Positions 25,060-32,578 of a stretch of DNA of 36,815 nt are shown one piece after another (the stretch's first letter is position 1; every line of letters begins with the position of its first letter). Origin of the DNA: Dehalococcoidia bacterium (GTDB lineage: Bacteria > Chloroflexota > Dehalococcoidia > Tepidiformales > Tepidiformaceae). The stretch covers positions 1 to 36,815 of the forward strand of contig JAJEIT010000032.1 in assembly GCA_022827945.1 (NCBI GenBank). Direction: 5' to 3'. Both the position numbers and the translations under genes were made by a program. A model generated the notes under the pieces. It saw nothing but the letters and a program-made list of their open reading frames with translations. It was not told where the DNA came from and did no database searches.

Positions 25060-25111
25060 CTGTTCCCCGTCGTTCTCCACCTTGGTGGCGAATTGGCGGG
25101 GGTCTTTCTTG
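25060..25111 (+). repeat. 53-bp direct repeat, copy B
   Basis: Begins CTGTTCCCCG and ends GTCTTTCTTG, directly ahead of the NYN start. Copies A and B are 154 bp apart and differ at roughly nine positions including two single-base gaps. Confidence 0.7.
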
Positions 25112-25119
25112 GACTGGCT

Positions 25120-25731
25120 GTGAACCGCATCCGCGTGTTCGTCGACTACCGAAACGTTTACGGGGGGCGCCCGGGACGCCTTCCTCTCGCGCCGGGCTCC
25201 CAGGCGCGAAGGCCACATTGCTCCGCTCGCCCTCGGCGAACTCCTCGCCGGCCGCGCCTCCCTTCCTAGACATCCGCCGTCAGAAAGGCTCCTGGAACAG
25301 GTCCGGGTCTACACAGGCCGCCCGGTTCCGAGCGGGATCCCCGCACCCATGCGGCTCACCTTCGCCAATGCGCGGCATGGGAACGGTCCGGCGCCGTCGT
25401 CATCACCCGCCCGCTCCGCTATCCACGACGCTGGCCGGAGCAGCGGGCTGAAGAGAAGGGCATCGACGTGCAACTCGCAATCGACTTCGTGGCCGGGGCC
25501 ATCCACGACGCGTACGACACCGGGGTCATCTGCTCAACCGACACGGATCTCCTTCCCGCCCTGGAGTTCGTGGCCACTCGCTTCGGGCGGCAGCGCGCCG
25601 AGACCGCTGCCTGGCTCGCGGGGGGCAAGGGCAGCGAACTCCGCCTTCAACAGCCTTCGACGTGGTGCCACCGCCTCGACCTGCCGGACTACGAGGCCGT
25701 GCGTGACCCCACCGACTACGCCCGTCCCTGA
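25120..25731 (+). pseudogene. NYN-domain (LabA/DUF88-like) ribonuclease gene with two compensating frameshifts
   Basis: From GTG 25120 the frame gives VNRIRVFVDYRNVYGG, the NYN start with its catalytic Asp. It then loses frame at a run of six G (25162-25167); with five G it would read GARDAFLSRRAP. The next frame carries GHIAPLALGELLAGRA and SERLLEQVRVYTGRP. A second shift near 25320-25327 returns to the first frame: SERDPRTHAAHLRQC, SGAVVITRPLRYPRRW, EEKGIDVQLAIDFVAGAIHD and VICSTDTDLLPALEFVATRF. That last segment is the classic acidic NYN motif (S-x-D-x-D). It ends at TGA 25731. NYN proteins are PIN-like RNases. Both shifts are in homopolymers, so decay and sequencing error are equally possible. 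The promoter is intact. Confidence 0.8.
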
Positions 25732-25745
25732 AGGCAACCCTCACG

Positions 25746-25776
25746 CGAGCGTTAGCGCGGCGCTCTCCTGTACGCT
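25746..25776 (+). promoter_or_regulatory. Hairpin-repeat unit merging into the permease 2 promoter
   Basis: GCGAGCGTTAGCGCG, then GCGCTCTCCT, then TACGCT (25771-25776), a TANNNT box 12 nt before the ATG at 25789. The same module in the same order occurs at 31459-31488 before another gene. Confidence 0.4.
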
Positions 25777-25788
25777 GTCCGCTGCTCC

Positions 25789-28700
25789 ATGACAAGCTTC
25801 GGCTCCCTCCTCCGGATCGTCGCCCAGCGAAGCCTCGCCAACTGGCGGCTGCTCGCCACCGTCATCTTCGGCATGGTGCTCGCCTCCGCCCTCATGTCGA
25901 GCGTCATCCTCTACTCCGACGCCGTGCGCGACCTCGGCCTCAGCTTCACCCTCCGCCAGCAGGAGCCCCTCGAACTCGACCTCAAGGTCGTCAGCAACAG
26001 CCAGCCCGGCGAAACCGACATCTACCGGGAACGCCGCGACACCACCGTCTCGCTGCTGTGGCGCTACGGCGGGGGCCTCATCGAGGAAACGGGGCTGTAC
26101 GCCCGCTCCTCCACCTTCTTCCTGGCCGAGCCCGGCGTCCCCATCAACTACGACGACGACCTGCGCCCCCGCGCCCACTTCCTTTTCTTCTCCGACGTGC
26201 AGGAACACGTGACCCTCGTCGAGGGCGCCCCACCCACACCCTCGCCCCCCACCACCGACCCTTCCCGGCCCCCCAGCATCGAGGTCTGGATGAGCGCCAC
26301 CGCCGCCCGCGACCTCGGCGTCGGGCCCGGGGACACGTTCGACCTGCAGCCCTTCTGGCGCGAGGACGTCGACCCCGTGGAGGTCACCATCGTCGGGCTG
26401 GTCGAGCCGAACGACCCGGACGAGGAATACTGGTTCGGCAACGCCCACCGCCTCGTGGTCGACACCACGCGCTGGCCGACGTTCCCCCTGATCATCGACG
26501 AGCGCACGTTCGTCGAGGTGATCGCGCCCTACCTGCCCTCCATCGACGGCACCTTCGAGACGTTCGCCTTTATCGACACCGACCGCGTGAACAGCCGCAA
26601 CGCGGAGCGCTACGAACGCAACCTGCGCGCCCTCGATCGCGCGGTCCGGGCGGAGCTCGAGCTGTCCGTGCTCCGCACGGAGCTGCCCGACGTCATCTCC
26701 GAGTACCAGGAGAAGCTGTTCTTCACGCGGCTGCCGCTCTTCGCGCTCATGCTCCTCATCGTCGGCATCGCCCTCTACTACCTGGTGCTGGTGGCGACGA
26801 TGCTGGTGGAGCGCCAGGCGGGCGAGATCGCGCTCCTGAAGAGCCGCGGCGCGGGCCTCGGCCAGATCATGACCGTCTACCTGGTCGAGGGGTCGGCCCT
26901 GACCATCTTCGCGGTCGTCCTCGGGCCGCTGGTCGCCGCCGGCGTGATCCGGCTGCTCGGCCCCACGCCCCCCTTCGCCGACCTGAGCCAGGGCGATCTG
27001 CTGAGCGTCACCCTCACCGCCGAGGCCTTCGGCATGGCCGCCCTGGGGGCCGTGCTCGCCCTCGTCGCCCTTCTCTGGCCCGCCTACCGCGCCTCCGGGG
27101 CGAGCATGGTGCACTACAAGCAGAGCCTCGCCCGTCCCCCGAAGCAGCCCCTCTTCCTGCGCTACTACCTGGATCTCGTGCTCGTGGGCGTGGGCGCCTT
27201 CCTCTTCTACCAGCTCCGCCAGCGCGGCTCGCTGGTAACCGAGAGCCTCTTCGGCGACCTCTCCGCCGACCCGCTCCTCCTCGTCTCGCCGGCGCTCTTC
27301 ACGCTCATGATCGCGCTCGTCTTCCTGCGGCTCTTCCCGGTCGTCCTGCGCGTGGCCTCGTGGGCGCTGCGCGGCCTGAGCGGGGCGACCATCCTGCTCG
27401 GGCTCTGGCGCATGGTGCGGAGCCCGCTCCACTACAGCCGCCTCATCCTCCTGCTCCTGCTGGCCACCTCCGTGGGCATGTTCGCCGCCGGATTCCGGGC
27501 CACGCTCGACCGCAGCTTCGAGGACCGCGCCGCCTACGAGGCCGGAGCGCCCGGCCGCATCGTCGACATCCGCACACCCTCGCGCCTCTCCCCCACGCGC
27601 ATGGAGGAGACCTTCGAGTCGATGGAGGGGCTCGGCGAGGCTAGCGCGGCCGCGCGCCTGGAGGTCTCCTACGTGCCCACCGCCGGGCGCTCCGTCTCCG
27701 CCCAGCTCCTGGGGGTGGGCGAGAACTTCGCCGGCGTCGCCTTCTGGCGCGACGACTTCGGGGGCGACCTCCCCTCCCTCCTCGCCAACCTCCAGCCCGG
27801 CGACGAGGTGGACCTGCCCGACGGGGCCGTCGTGCCCGGCGGCTCCCGCGCCCTCGGCATCTGGACGCGCATCTCCCTGCCCGGAAACGCCGCCCGCCCC
27901 GGCGTCCGCGTCCGTGACGACAACGGCCTCCTCTACGAGTACCTGTTCGTCAGCGACCCGGTCGAGGAAGACGACGGCTGGCTCCTCTATGTCGTCGACC
28001 TCACTCGACCCTTCAACCCCCGCAACAGCCCGCCCGACCTCAGCGGCGACCTCGAGGTCGAGTCCATCTTCCTCAGCGTCCGCCGCTTCGCCGCCGCTCC
28101 CGGCCGCGTGACTGCCGTGCTCGACAACCTCGTCGCCTACCCCGAGGGCGGGGATCGCGACGACGCCATGGTCATCGAGCCGTTCGAGTCGCTCGACCGC
28201 TACCAGTCGATCACGGGCGCCTCCGGAGCGGCGCAGACGACGATCACGCGCGCCGAGGTCGGCAACGATCGCGGGCGCTACGCCGCCCAGGTCAGCTTCA
28301 ACTACGACAGCTTCTCCGTGACCGCGGTGGGGCTGCGCCTGCGCCGCTCCCCCGAGCCCCTGCCCGTGCTCGCCAGCGAGTCGTTCCTCGACGCCACCGG
28401 CGTCGCCCCGGGCGACACCTTCCCCCTGCGCGTCAACCGCCAGGTGCTGACGGCGCGCATCGCGGGCTCCTTCGAGCTCTTCCCCGGCTACTACCCCGGC
28501 GGCCGCGACCACCTGCTCGTCGCCGACCTGCCCACGCTGCGGGGGGCGGGCGCGGGCATCCCCCGCGTGGCCGGCGGCATTGCCGCGAACGAGGTCTGGC
28601 TGGGCAGCGTCGAGGGGGTCGAGCTCACGCCCGAGTGGCTCGAGGAGCAGGGCATCCGCGCCCGCGAGGTCCACGACCAGGCCGCGCTCTTCGCCCTCGA

Positions 28701-29151
28701 GTCCTCCGACCCGCTTGTCGCGGCCAGCTGGGAGGGCATCCTCTTCCTCTCCTTCGGGGCGGTCCTGCTGCTCACGGCCCTCGGCTTCATCGTCTTCTCC
28801 TACCTGGCCGCGCAGACGCGCTCGCTGGAGTTCGCCATCCTCCGCACGATGGGCTTCTCCGGACGCCAGATCGTGGGCGTCGTCGGCTTCGAGCAGCTCT
28901 TCGTGATCGTCGCGGGCGTGGCCGCCGGCACCGCCCTCGGCTTCCCCCTGGGACGCCTCATGATCGGCGCCCTCGCCCTCACCGAGGACGGGAGCGACGT
29001 GGTCCCGCCCCTCCTTTCGCAGGTAAGCTGGGAGACCGTGCTCTCCGTCTACGGCCTCCTCGCCCTCGTCTTCATCGCCACCGTGGCCGCGCTCGCGCGG
29101 CTCTACTCGCGGCTGGCCCTGCATCGCGCCCTCCGCATCGGCGAGCTTTAG
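25789..29151 (+). CDS. FtsX-family ABC transporter permease, large (permease 2)
   Basis: The 1,120-residue paralogue of permease 1 has an N-terminal helix (LLATVIFGMVLASALMSSVI), a first extracellular domain (~residues 45-310) and an FtsX block (LPLFALMLLIVGIALYYLVLVATMLVERQAGEIALLKSRG). Central helices include GLWRMVRSPLHYSRLILLLL. A second extracellular domain and a C-terminal FtsX block (GILFLSFGAVLLLTALGFIVFSY, LEFAILRTMGFSGRQIVGVV) complete it. It is followed at 9 bp by two ATPase genes, so the three form one operon. The family covers lipoprotein release, peptide or drug export and mechanotransmission; the substrate here is unknown. Confidence 0.92.
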   Translation: MTSFGSLLRIVAQRSLANWRLLATVIFGMVLASALMSSVILYSDAVRDLGLSFTLRQQEPLELDLKVVSNSQPGETDIYRERRDTTVSLLWRYGGGLIEETGLYARSSTFFLAEPGVPINYDDDLRPRAHFLFFSDVQEHVTLVEGAPPTPSPPTTDPSRPPSIEVWMSATAARDLGVGPGDTFDLQPFWREDVDPVEVTIVGLVEPNDPDEEYWFGNAHRLVVDTTRWPTFPLIIDERTFVEVIAPYLPSIDGTFETFAFIDTDRVNSRNAERYERNLRALDRAVRAELELSVLRTELPDVISEYQEKLFFTRLPLFALMLLIVGIALYYLVLVATMLVERQAGEIALLKSRGAGLGQIMTVYLVEGSALTIFAVVLGPLVAAGVIRLLGPTPPFADLSQGDLLSVTLTAEAFGMAALGAVLALVALLWPAYRASGASMVHYKQSLARPPKQPLFLRYYLDLVLVGVGAFLFYQLRQRGSLVTESLFGDLSADPLLLVSPALFTLMIALVFLRLFPVVLRVASWALRGLSGATILLGLWRMVRSPLHYSRLILLLLLATSVGMFAAGFRATLDRSFEDRAAYEAGAPGRIVDIRTPSRLSPTRMEETFESMEGLGEASAAARLEVSYVPTAGRSVSAQLLGVGENFAGVAFWRDDFGGDLPSLLANLQPGDEVDLPDGAVVPGGSRALGIWTRISLPGNAARPGVRVRDDNGLLYEYLFVSDPVEEDDGWLLYVVDLTRPFNPRNSPPDLSGDLEVESIFLSVRRFAAAPGRVTAVLDNLVAYPEGGDRDDAMVIEPFESLDRYQSITGASGAAQTTITRAEVGNDRGRYAAQVSFNYDSFSVTAVGLRLRRSPEPLPVLASESFLDATGVAPGDTFPLRVNRQVLTARIAGSFELFPGYYPGGRDHLLVADLPTLRGAGAGIPRVAGGIAANEVWLGSVEGVELTPEWLEEQGIRAREVHDQAALFALESSDPLVAASWEGILFLSFGAVLLLTALGFIVFSYLAAQTRSLEFAILRTMGFSGRQIVGVVGFEQLFVIVAGVAAGTALGFPLGRLMIGALALTEDGSDVVPPLLSQVSWETVLSVYGLLALVFIATVAALARLYSRLALHRALRIGEL

Positions 29152-29160
29152 GACGGCCGC

Positions 29161-30078
29161 ATGACCACCTTCCCCGACACCGAAACCGAGGCTCCTCCCT
29201 ACATCGTCTGCGAGGACCTTTTCAAGATTCACAAGAGCGAGGACCTTGAGGTCGTCGCCCTGCGCGGGCTCGACCTGAAGGTGCGCGGCGGCGAGCTGAT
29301 GGCGATCGTCGGCGCCTCCGGCTCCGGCAAGAGCACCCTGCTCAACATCCTCGCCGGACTCGACCAGCCCAGCGCCGGCCGCGCCTTCGTCGGCGGGCGC
29401 GACCTGCTGACCATGACCGAGGCGGAGATGGTGGGCTACCGCCGCAAGAACGTCGGCTTCATCTGGCAGCAGACCGGGCGCAACCTCATCCCCTACCTCT
29501 CCGCCACGCAGAACGTCGAGCTGCCGCTCATGCTCGACGGCGTCGAGGCCGGGGCCGCCCGCGAGCGCGCCGACGAGCTCCTCGAAGCGGTGAACCTGAC
29601 CCACCGCCGCGAGCACCACCCCGAGCAGCTCTCCGGCGGCGAACAGCAGCGCGTCTCCATCGCCGTGGCGCTCGCCAATCAGCCGCCCCTGCTCCTCGCG
29701 GACGAGCCCACCGGCGAGCTCGACGCCATCGGCGCCGACAGCGTCTACGAGGTCCTGGGGGATCTGAACGCGCGCTACGGCGTGACCGTCATCATCGTCA
29801 CCCACGACCCCGAGATCGCCTCGCGCGTGAACCGCGTCGTCGCCATCCGCGACGGGCGCACGAGCATGGAGATCTTCCGCCGCGTCGAGCAGACGGGCGG
29901 CGTCACCCACGTCGTCCACGACGAGTACGTGCTGGTCGACTCCGCCGGACGCCTGCAGGTGCCGCGCGAGTTCCTCGACCGCCTCAGCATCAGCGAGCGC
30001 GCCAAGCTCTTCCTGGGCGAAGGGCGCGTCGAGGTGCTGCCCGACCGCGTCCACCGCGTGAGCGAGGAGGAAGCCTGA
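29161..30078 (+). CDS. ABC transporter ATPase with AbrB-like C-terminal extension
   Basis: The 305-residue MacB/LolD-type ATPase has Walker A GASGSGKS (51-58), Q-loop in WQQ (~103), signature LSGGE (157-161), Walker B LLLADE (177-182) and H-loop His215. The ATPase body ends near 240. The tail of about 65 residues is unusual: EYVLVDSAGRLQVPREFL, then DRLSI, AKLFLGEG, and RVEVLP. This resembles the AbrB/SpoVT looped-hinge hairpin (V-D-x-x-G-R-x-x-x-P-x-x-x). The stop overlaps the next ATG by one base (TGATG). It should power permease 2 and probably permease 1. Confidence 0.92.
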   Translation: MTTFPDTETEAPPYIVCEDLFKIHKSEDLEVVALRGLDLKVRGGELMAIVGASGSGKSTLLNILAGLDQPSAGRAFVGGRDLLTMTEAEMVGYRRKNVGFIWQQTGRNLIPYLSATQNVELPLMLDGVEAGAARERADELLEAVNLTHRREHHPEQLSGGEQQRVSIAVALANQPPLLLADEPTGELDAIGADSVYEVLGDLNARYGVTVIIVTHDPEIASRVNRVVAIRDGRTSMEIFRRVEQTGGVTHVVHDEYVLVDSAGRLQVPREFLDRLSISERAKLFLGEGRVEVLPDRVHRVSEEEA

Positions 30079-30971
30079 TGGCCGGGGCGGCAGTCGAGCT
30101 GCGCAACGTTTCCCGCCGCTTCGAGCTGGGCTCGGAGGAAGTCTGGGCCGTGCGCGACATCAGTCTCAGCGTCGAGCCGGGCGACTTCCTCGCCCTCATC
30201 GGGCGCTCCGGCTCGGGCAAGACGACCCTGCTCAACACCATCGCCGGCCTCGACCGCCCCACCGGCGGCGAGGTCGAGATCGACGGCGAGCGCGTCGACC
30301 TGATGGGCGAAGCCGATCTGATCGCGCTCCGCCGCCAGAAGCTCGGCTTCATCTTCCAGTCGTTCGGCCTCCTCCCGCTCCTCTCCGCCCAGGAGAACGT
30401 GGAGCTGCCCCTGCGCATCGCCGGCGTTCACCGCGACCGCCCCGCCCGCGCGCGCGAGGTGCTGGAGTTGGTCGGGCTCGAGCGGCGCGCCCACCACCGC
30501 CCCTACGAGCTCTCCGGCGGCGAGCAGCAGCGCGTGGCCATCGCCCGCGCGCTCGTGACCGAGCCCACGCTCGTGCTCGCCGACGAGCCCACGGGCGAGC
30601 TCGACTCGGCCACCGCCACCGCCGTCTTCACCCTCATCCGCGACATCTGCCGCGAGCGGGGCGTCTCTATCATCACCTGCACGCACGACCGCCTCGTGAT
30701 GGAGATGGCCAGCCGCGTCGAGGAGCTGGAGGACGGCCACCTCGTGACGGGCCACCGGGGCGACGTCTGGGGCCGGGTGCAGTCGCGCGAGCGCACGCCC
30801 TTCGAGGCGCCCGCCGGCGAGGACGAGGCCAGCCAGTCGCTGCCCTCTCTCATCGGCGCCGACACCCGGAACTTCGGCGTCGCCGGCACCGAACCCGAGC
30901 CGGAACCGGAGCCAGAGGAGCCCGAAGAGGTCGAGGACATCCCCGAAGACCGCTGGGCGCGGCCTACGTAG
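30078..30971 (+). CDS. ABC transporter ATPase, MacB/LolD type
   Basis: The 297-residue protein has Walker A GRSGSGKT (42-49), Q-loop Gln94 in FIFQSF, signature LSGGE (145-149), Walker B LVLADE (165-170) and H-loop His203. After residue ~240 comes an acidic, low-complexity tail (repeated Glu-Pro) that ends DRWARPT and has no AbrB-like segment. Two different ATPases beside two different permeases suggest a hetero-oligomeric exporter. It is translationally coupled to the gene before it. Confidence 0.92.
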   Translation: MAGAAVELRNVSRRFELGSEEVWAVRDISLSVEPGDFLALIGRSGSGKTTLLNTIAGLDRPTGGEVEIDGERVDLMGEADLIALRRQKLGFIFQSFGLLPLLSAQENVELPLRIAGVHRDRPARAREVLELVGLERRAHHRPYELSGGEQQRVAIARALVTEPTLVLADEPTGELDSATATAVFTLIRDICRERGVSIITCTHDRLVMEMASRVEELEDGHLVTGHRGDVWGRVQSRERTPFEAPAGEDEASQSLPSLIGADTRNFGVAGTEPEPEPEPEEPEEVEDIPEDRWARPT

Positions 30972-30976
30972 CGCGA

Positions 30977-31000
30977 GTGTCGCGACACCGATACGGTGTC
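30977..31000. promoter_or_regulatory. Nested palindromic operator before the HicB-like gene
   Basis: GTGTCGCGACAC (30977-30988) is a perfect 12-bp palindrome. It overlaps a second one, GACACCG-ATA-CGGTGTC (30984-31000), so GTGTC/GACAC half-sites occur three times. TACGGT at 30992-30997 is a possible -10 inside it, 10 nt before ATG 31008. Autoregulation by the downstream protein is likely but inferred. Confidence 0.5.
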
Positions 31001-31007
31001 AGGCGAG

Positions 31008-31226
31008 ATGCAGCCGGCCGACTACCTGAAGCTCCCCTACCACCGCGTCATCGAGCCCGATGAGGGAGGGTATTGGTCTGCCCACGTCCTGGAGTTTGAC
31101 GGCGTCTTCAGCGAGGGCAAGACGGCCGCTCAGGCGGCGGAGAACCTGAACGCCGCGATGGAACTCTGGATCGACCACGAGCTTGCCGAGGGGCACGCGA
31201 CTCCGAGCCCCTGGGCTGCCAGTTAG
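31008..31226 (+). CDS. HicB-like antitoxin-family protein, solitary
   Basis: The 72-residue protein carries the HicB_lk_antitox core: YHRVIEPDEGGYWSAHVLEF, GVFSEGKTAAQAAENLNAAM and ELWIDHELAEG. This matches the RNase-H-like fold of HicB N-terminal domains. There is no C-terminal DNA-binding helix-turn-helix of useful length, and no HicA toxin gene is visible within several hundred bases on either side. I prefer ATG 31008 to GTG 30996 because the latter lies inside the operator palindrome. It may be an orphan antitoxin or a housekeeping UPF0150-type protein. Confidence 0.8.
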   Translation: MQPADYLKLPYHRVIEPDEGGYWSAHVLEFDGVFSEGKTAAQAAENLNAAMELWIDHELAEGHATPSPWAAS

Positions 31227-31235
31227 AACCTGCCG

Positions 31236-31369
31236 TCACGCCTCCCCCACCCGGCGGCGGTCGTCCGTGAGCTCGCGCTTCAGGTAGAGGCACGTGGCGT
31301 CCAGCGAGTCCACCTTCGCCGAGCCGACCAGCTCCCAGCCCCAGCATCGTACTTGCGCGCAACCCACTC
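31236..31369 (-). pseudogene. DUF4177-like gene remnant
   Basis: On the minus strand the frame ending at TGA 31236 reads GWELVGSAKVDSLDATCLYL and KRELTDDRRRVGEA, like the C-terminal half of DUF4177 proteins (GWELV ... KR). One base must be added in the GGGG run near 31341 to join it to the preceding EWVARKYDA. Upstream, the coding sense dissolves into the hairpin array, so the gene has lost its 5' half. Confidence 0.4.
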
Positions 31370-31370
31370 A

Positions 31371-31482
31371 GCCGCGCGCCAGCGCGGCGCTCTCCTCAGT
31401 GAAGGCGCTCGGCGCCGAGCGCTCTCCTCAGGCGGGCTTTACCCGGCGCTCCACTCAGCGAGCGTAGCGAGCGCTCTCCTCG
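31371..31482 (+). repeat. Array of four degenerate GC-hairpin repeats
   Basis: Four units of 25-32 bp each consist of an inverted GC arm pair followed by a GCGCTCTCCTCA-like end (31387, 31419, 31446 and 31471). One unit contains the perfect 18-bp palindrome GCGCTCGGCGCCGAGCGC. The last unit runs into the promoter of the next gene. Single related units lie at 21431 and 25746. Confidence 0.55.
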
Positions 31483-31488
31483 TACACT
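31483..31488 (+). promoter_or_regulatory. -10 box (leaderless type) of the SCP2-like gene
   Basis: TACACT, 6 nt, then ATG 31495. Confidence 0.45.
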
Positions 31489-31494
31489 CTGGCC

Positions 31495-31917
31495 ATGCCC
31501 GTTTTTCCCTCCACCGAGTGGTTCCAGGAGGCCGCCGACCGCCTCAACGCCTCCGACAGCTTCGAGCGCCTCGGCTCCTGCGACGCCGACGTCGGCGTGC
31601 GCGTGGGCGACCGCTGCTTCGCCATCACCTTCGACGCCTTCGCCGTCACGGACATCGCCGAGGTTCCCTGCGACGCGCCCGGCGACCTCGACTTCATCCT
31701 CCTCCAGAGCCCCGACCAGTGGCGCGCCATGCTCGAGAACATCAAGGCGAACGGCGGCGCCGACGCGCTCTTCACCCTCAACTCGCTCGACCTGCAGCAC
31801 AGCGACGGCCTCGCCACCGGCGAGGACTACACGCGCCGCGACCTCTTCTACCGCTTCAACCAGACGTTCCAGGAGTACTTCGACATGTCCGCGGAGATGG
31901 ACACGACGTTCGCCTGA
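31495..31917 (+). CDS. Small SCP2-like (sterol-carrier fold) protein
   Basis: The 140-residue soluble acidic protein begins MPVFPSTEWFQEAADRLN. The middle has alternating strands (VGVRVGDRCFAITFDAFAV) and then a segment typical of SCP2-like proteins: DFILLQSPDQWRAMLENIK followed by LNSLDLQ. It ends RRDLFYRFNQTFQEYFDMSA. The match to the SCP2 fold is from pattern only and is moderate. If correct it binds a hydrophobic ligand. It has its own leaderless-type promoter and a convergent neighbour. Confidence 0.6.
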   Translation: MPVFPSTEWFQEAADRLNASDSFERLGSCDADVGVRVGDRCFAITFDAFAVTDIAEVPCDAPGDLDFILLQSPDQWRAMLENIKANGGADALFTLNSLDLQHSDGLATGEDYTRRDLFYRFNQTFQEYFDMSAEMDTTFA

Positions 31918-31923
31918 TCCCGT

Positions 31924-32454
31924 CTAGCGGCGCGCGCGGCGGTGCCAGCGCCGTCCCCGACCCGAACCCCCGTGCCGTCCCGCCGCGGGCGCCGGCGTGG
32001 CCACGGCGATGGCTGCGGCGCCCTCCTCGATGAGCGGGTGCAGCACCGTCATCGCGCGGGCGACCTCGCCCGCGACCTCGTGCGCGAGCTCCGTCGTGAG
32101 GCGGTCGAATGGGAAGGGGTGGTGCAGCCGCCGCCAGGTCGAGGTCCACTCCTCCAGCTCCCAGTCGGGACCGAGCTCCCCGAGCAGGTCGGCGGCATTC
32201 GCCGCGAGCAGCTCCACCCAGGCGTCGTTCGCCTCGACCGGACCCTCGAAGTGCAGCCCCGCCTCGACGACGCCCCGCCCCATCTGCGGCTGCAATTCGA
32301 AGTGGACGTGCGGGTTGCCGAAGTGCATCTGCAGCATCGTCCAGCGCACGCGCCGTTCGGGCTGAGGGATGGCGGCCGGGAGCTGCGTCAGGATCTGGTC
32401 CTCGCAGAAGTACACGAACTCGCGCGCCTTGAGGGATCCGTCCCGCTTCGGCAT
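31924..32454 (-). CDS. Hypothetical protein
   Basis: The protein has 176 residues from ATG 32454. It begins MPKRDGSLKAREFVYFCEDQ, with a central MLQMHFGNPHVHFELQPQM and VEAGLHFEGP containing several His and Glu, then a helical part and a basic tail (SGRGRRWHRRARR). The paired HVHFELQ and GLHFEGP strands suggest a beta sheet, but I do not know the family. The longer frame to 32556 is rejected because ATG 32454 lies 7 nt after TAGAGT. Confidence 0.7.
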   Translation of the reverse strand: MPKRDGSLKAREFVYFCEDQILTQLPAAIPQPERRVRWTMLQMHFGNPHVHFELQPQMGRGVVEAGLHFEGPVEANDAWVELLAANAADLLGELGPDWELEEWTSTWRRLHHPFPFDRLTTELAHEVAGEVARAMTVLHPLIEEGAAAIAVATPAPAAGRHGGSGRGRRWHRRARR

Positions 32455-32461
32455 CGCCCCA

Positions 32462-32467
32462 ACTCTA
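32462..32467 (-). promoter_or_regulatory. -10 box (leaderless type) of the 32454 gene
   Basis: TAGAGT on the minus strand, 7 nt (TGGGGCG), then ATG 32454. Confidence 0.45.
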
Positions 32468-32544
32468 GCGAACCACGCCGCCACGGGAAGCGGACGGCCC
32501 CGGAGGCAGGCCTCGTGCCTCCCGAACCGAGAAGGGTGACGCCG

Positions 32545-32572
32545 TTGACCCCACACTGATACTTAGTATCAT
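32545..32572 (+). promoter_or_regulatory. Metal-responsive-type promoter and operator before the metal-binding lipoprotein gene
   Basis: TTGACC at 32545-32550, a 16-bp spacer and TATCAT at 32567-32572, then 6 nt to ATG 32579. The perfect palindrome TGATAC-TTA-GTATCA (32557-32571) covers the -10 box, so a bound repressor would block transcription. Size and symmetry fit Zur- or MntR-class operators, but the sequence matches no consensus I know well enough to name. Confidence 0.6.
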
Positions 32573-32578
32573 TACCGT

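Noticed and set aside
21456-25731. Defence island built on the NYN nuclease and neighbouring genes
   Set aside because: The NYN gene is frameshifted and its neighbours are FtsX permeases. No helicase, methylase or other defence gene is present.
25741-30054. Very long (1,437-codon) minus-strand frame opposite the exporter operon
   Set aside because: It is an antisense shadow of three well-recognised genes. Its Asp/Glu/Gly/Ala content is that of reverse-read GC-rich codons.
31371-31482. CRISPR array
   Set aside because: Units are short, imperfect and self-complementary, spacing varies between 25 and 32 bp, there are no unique spacers and no cas genes.
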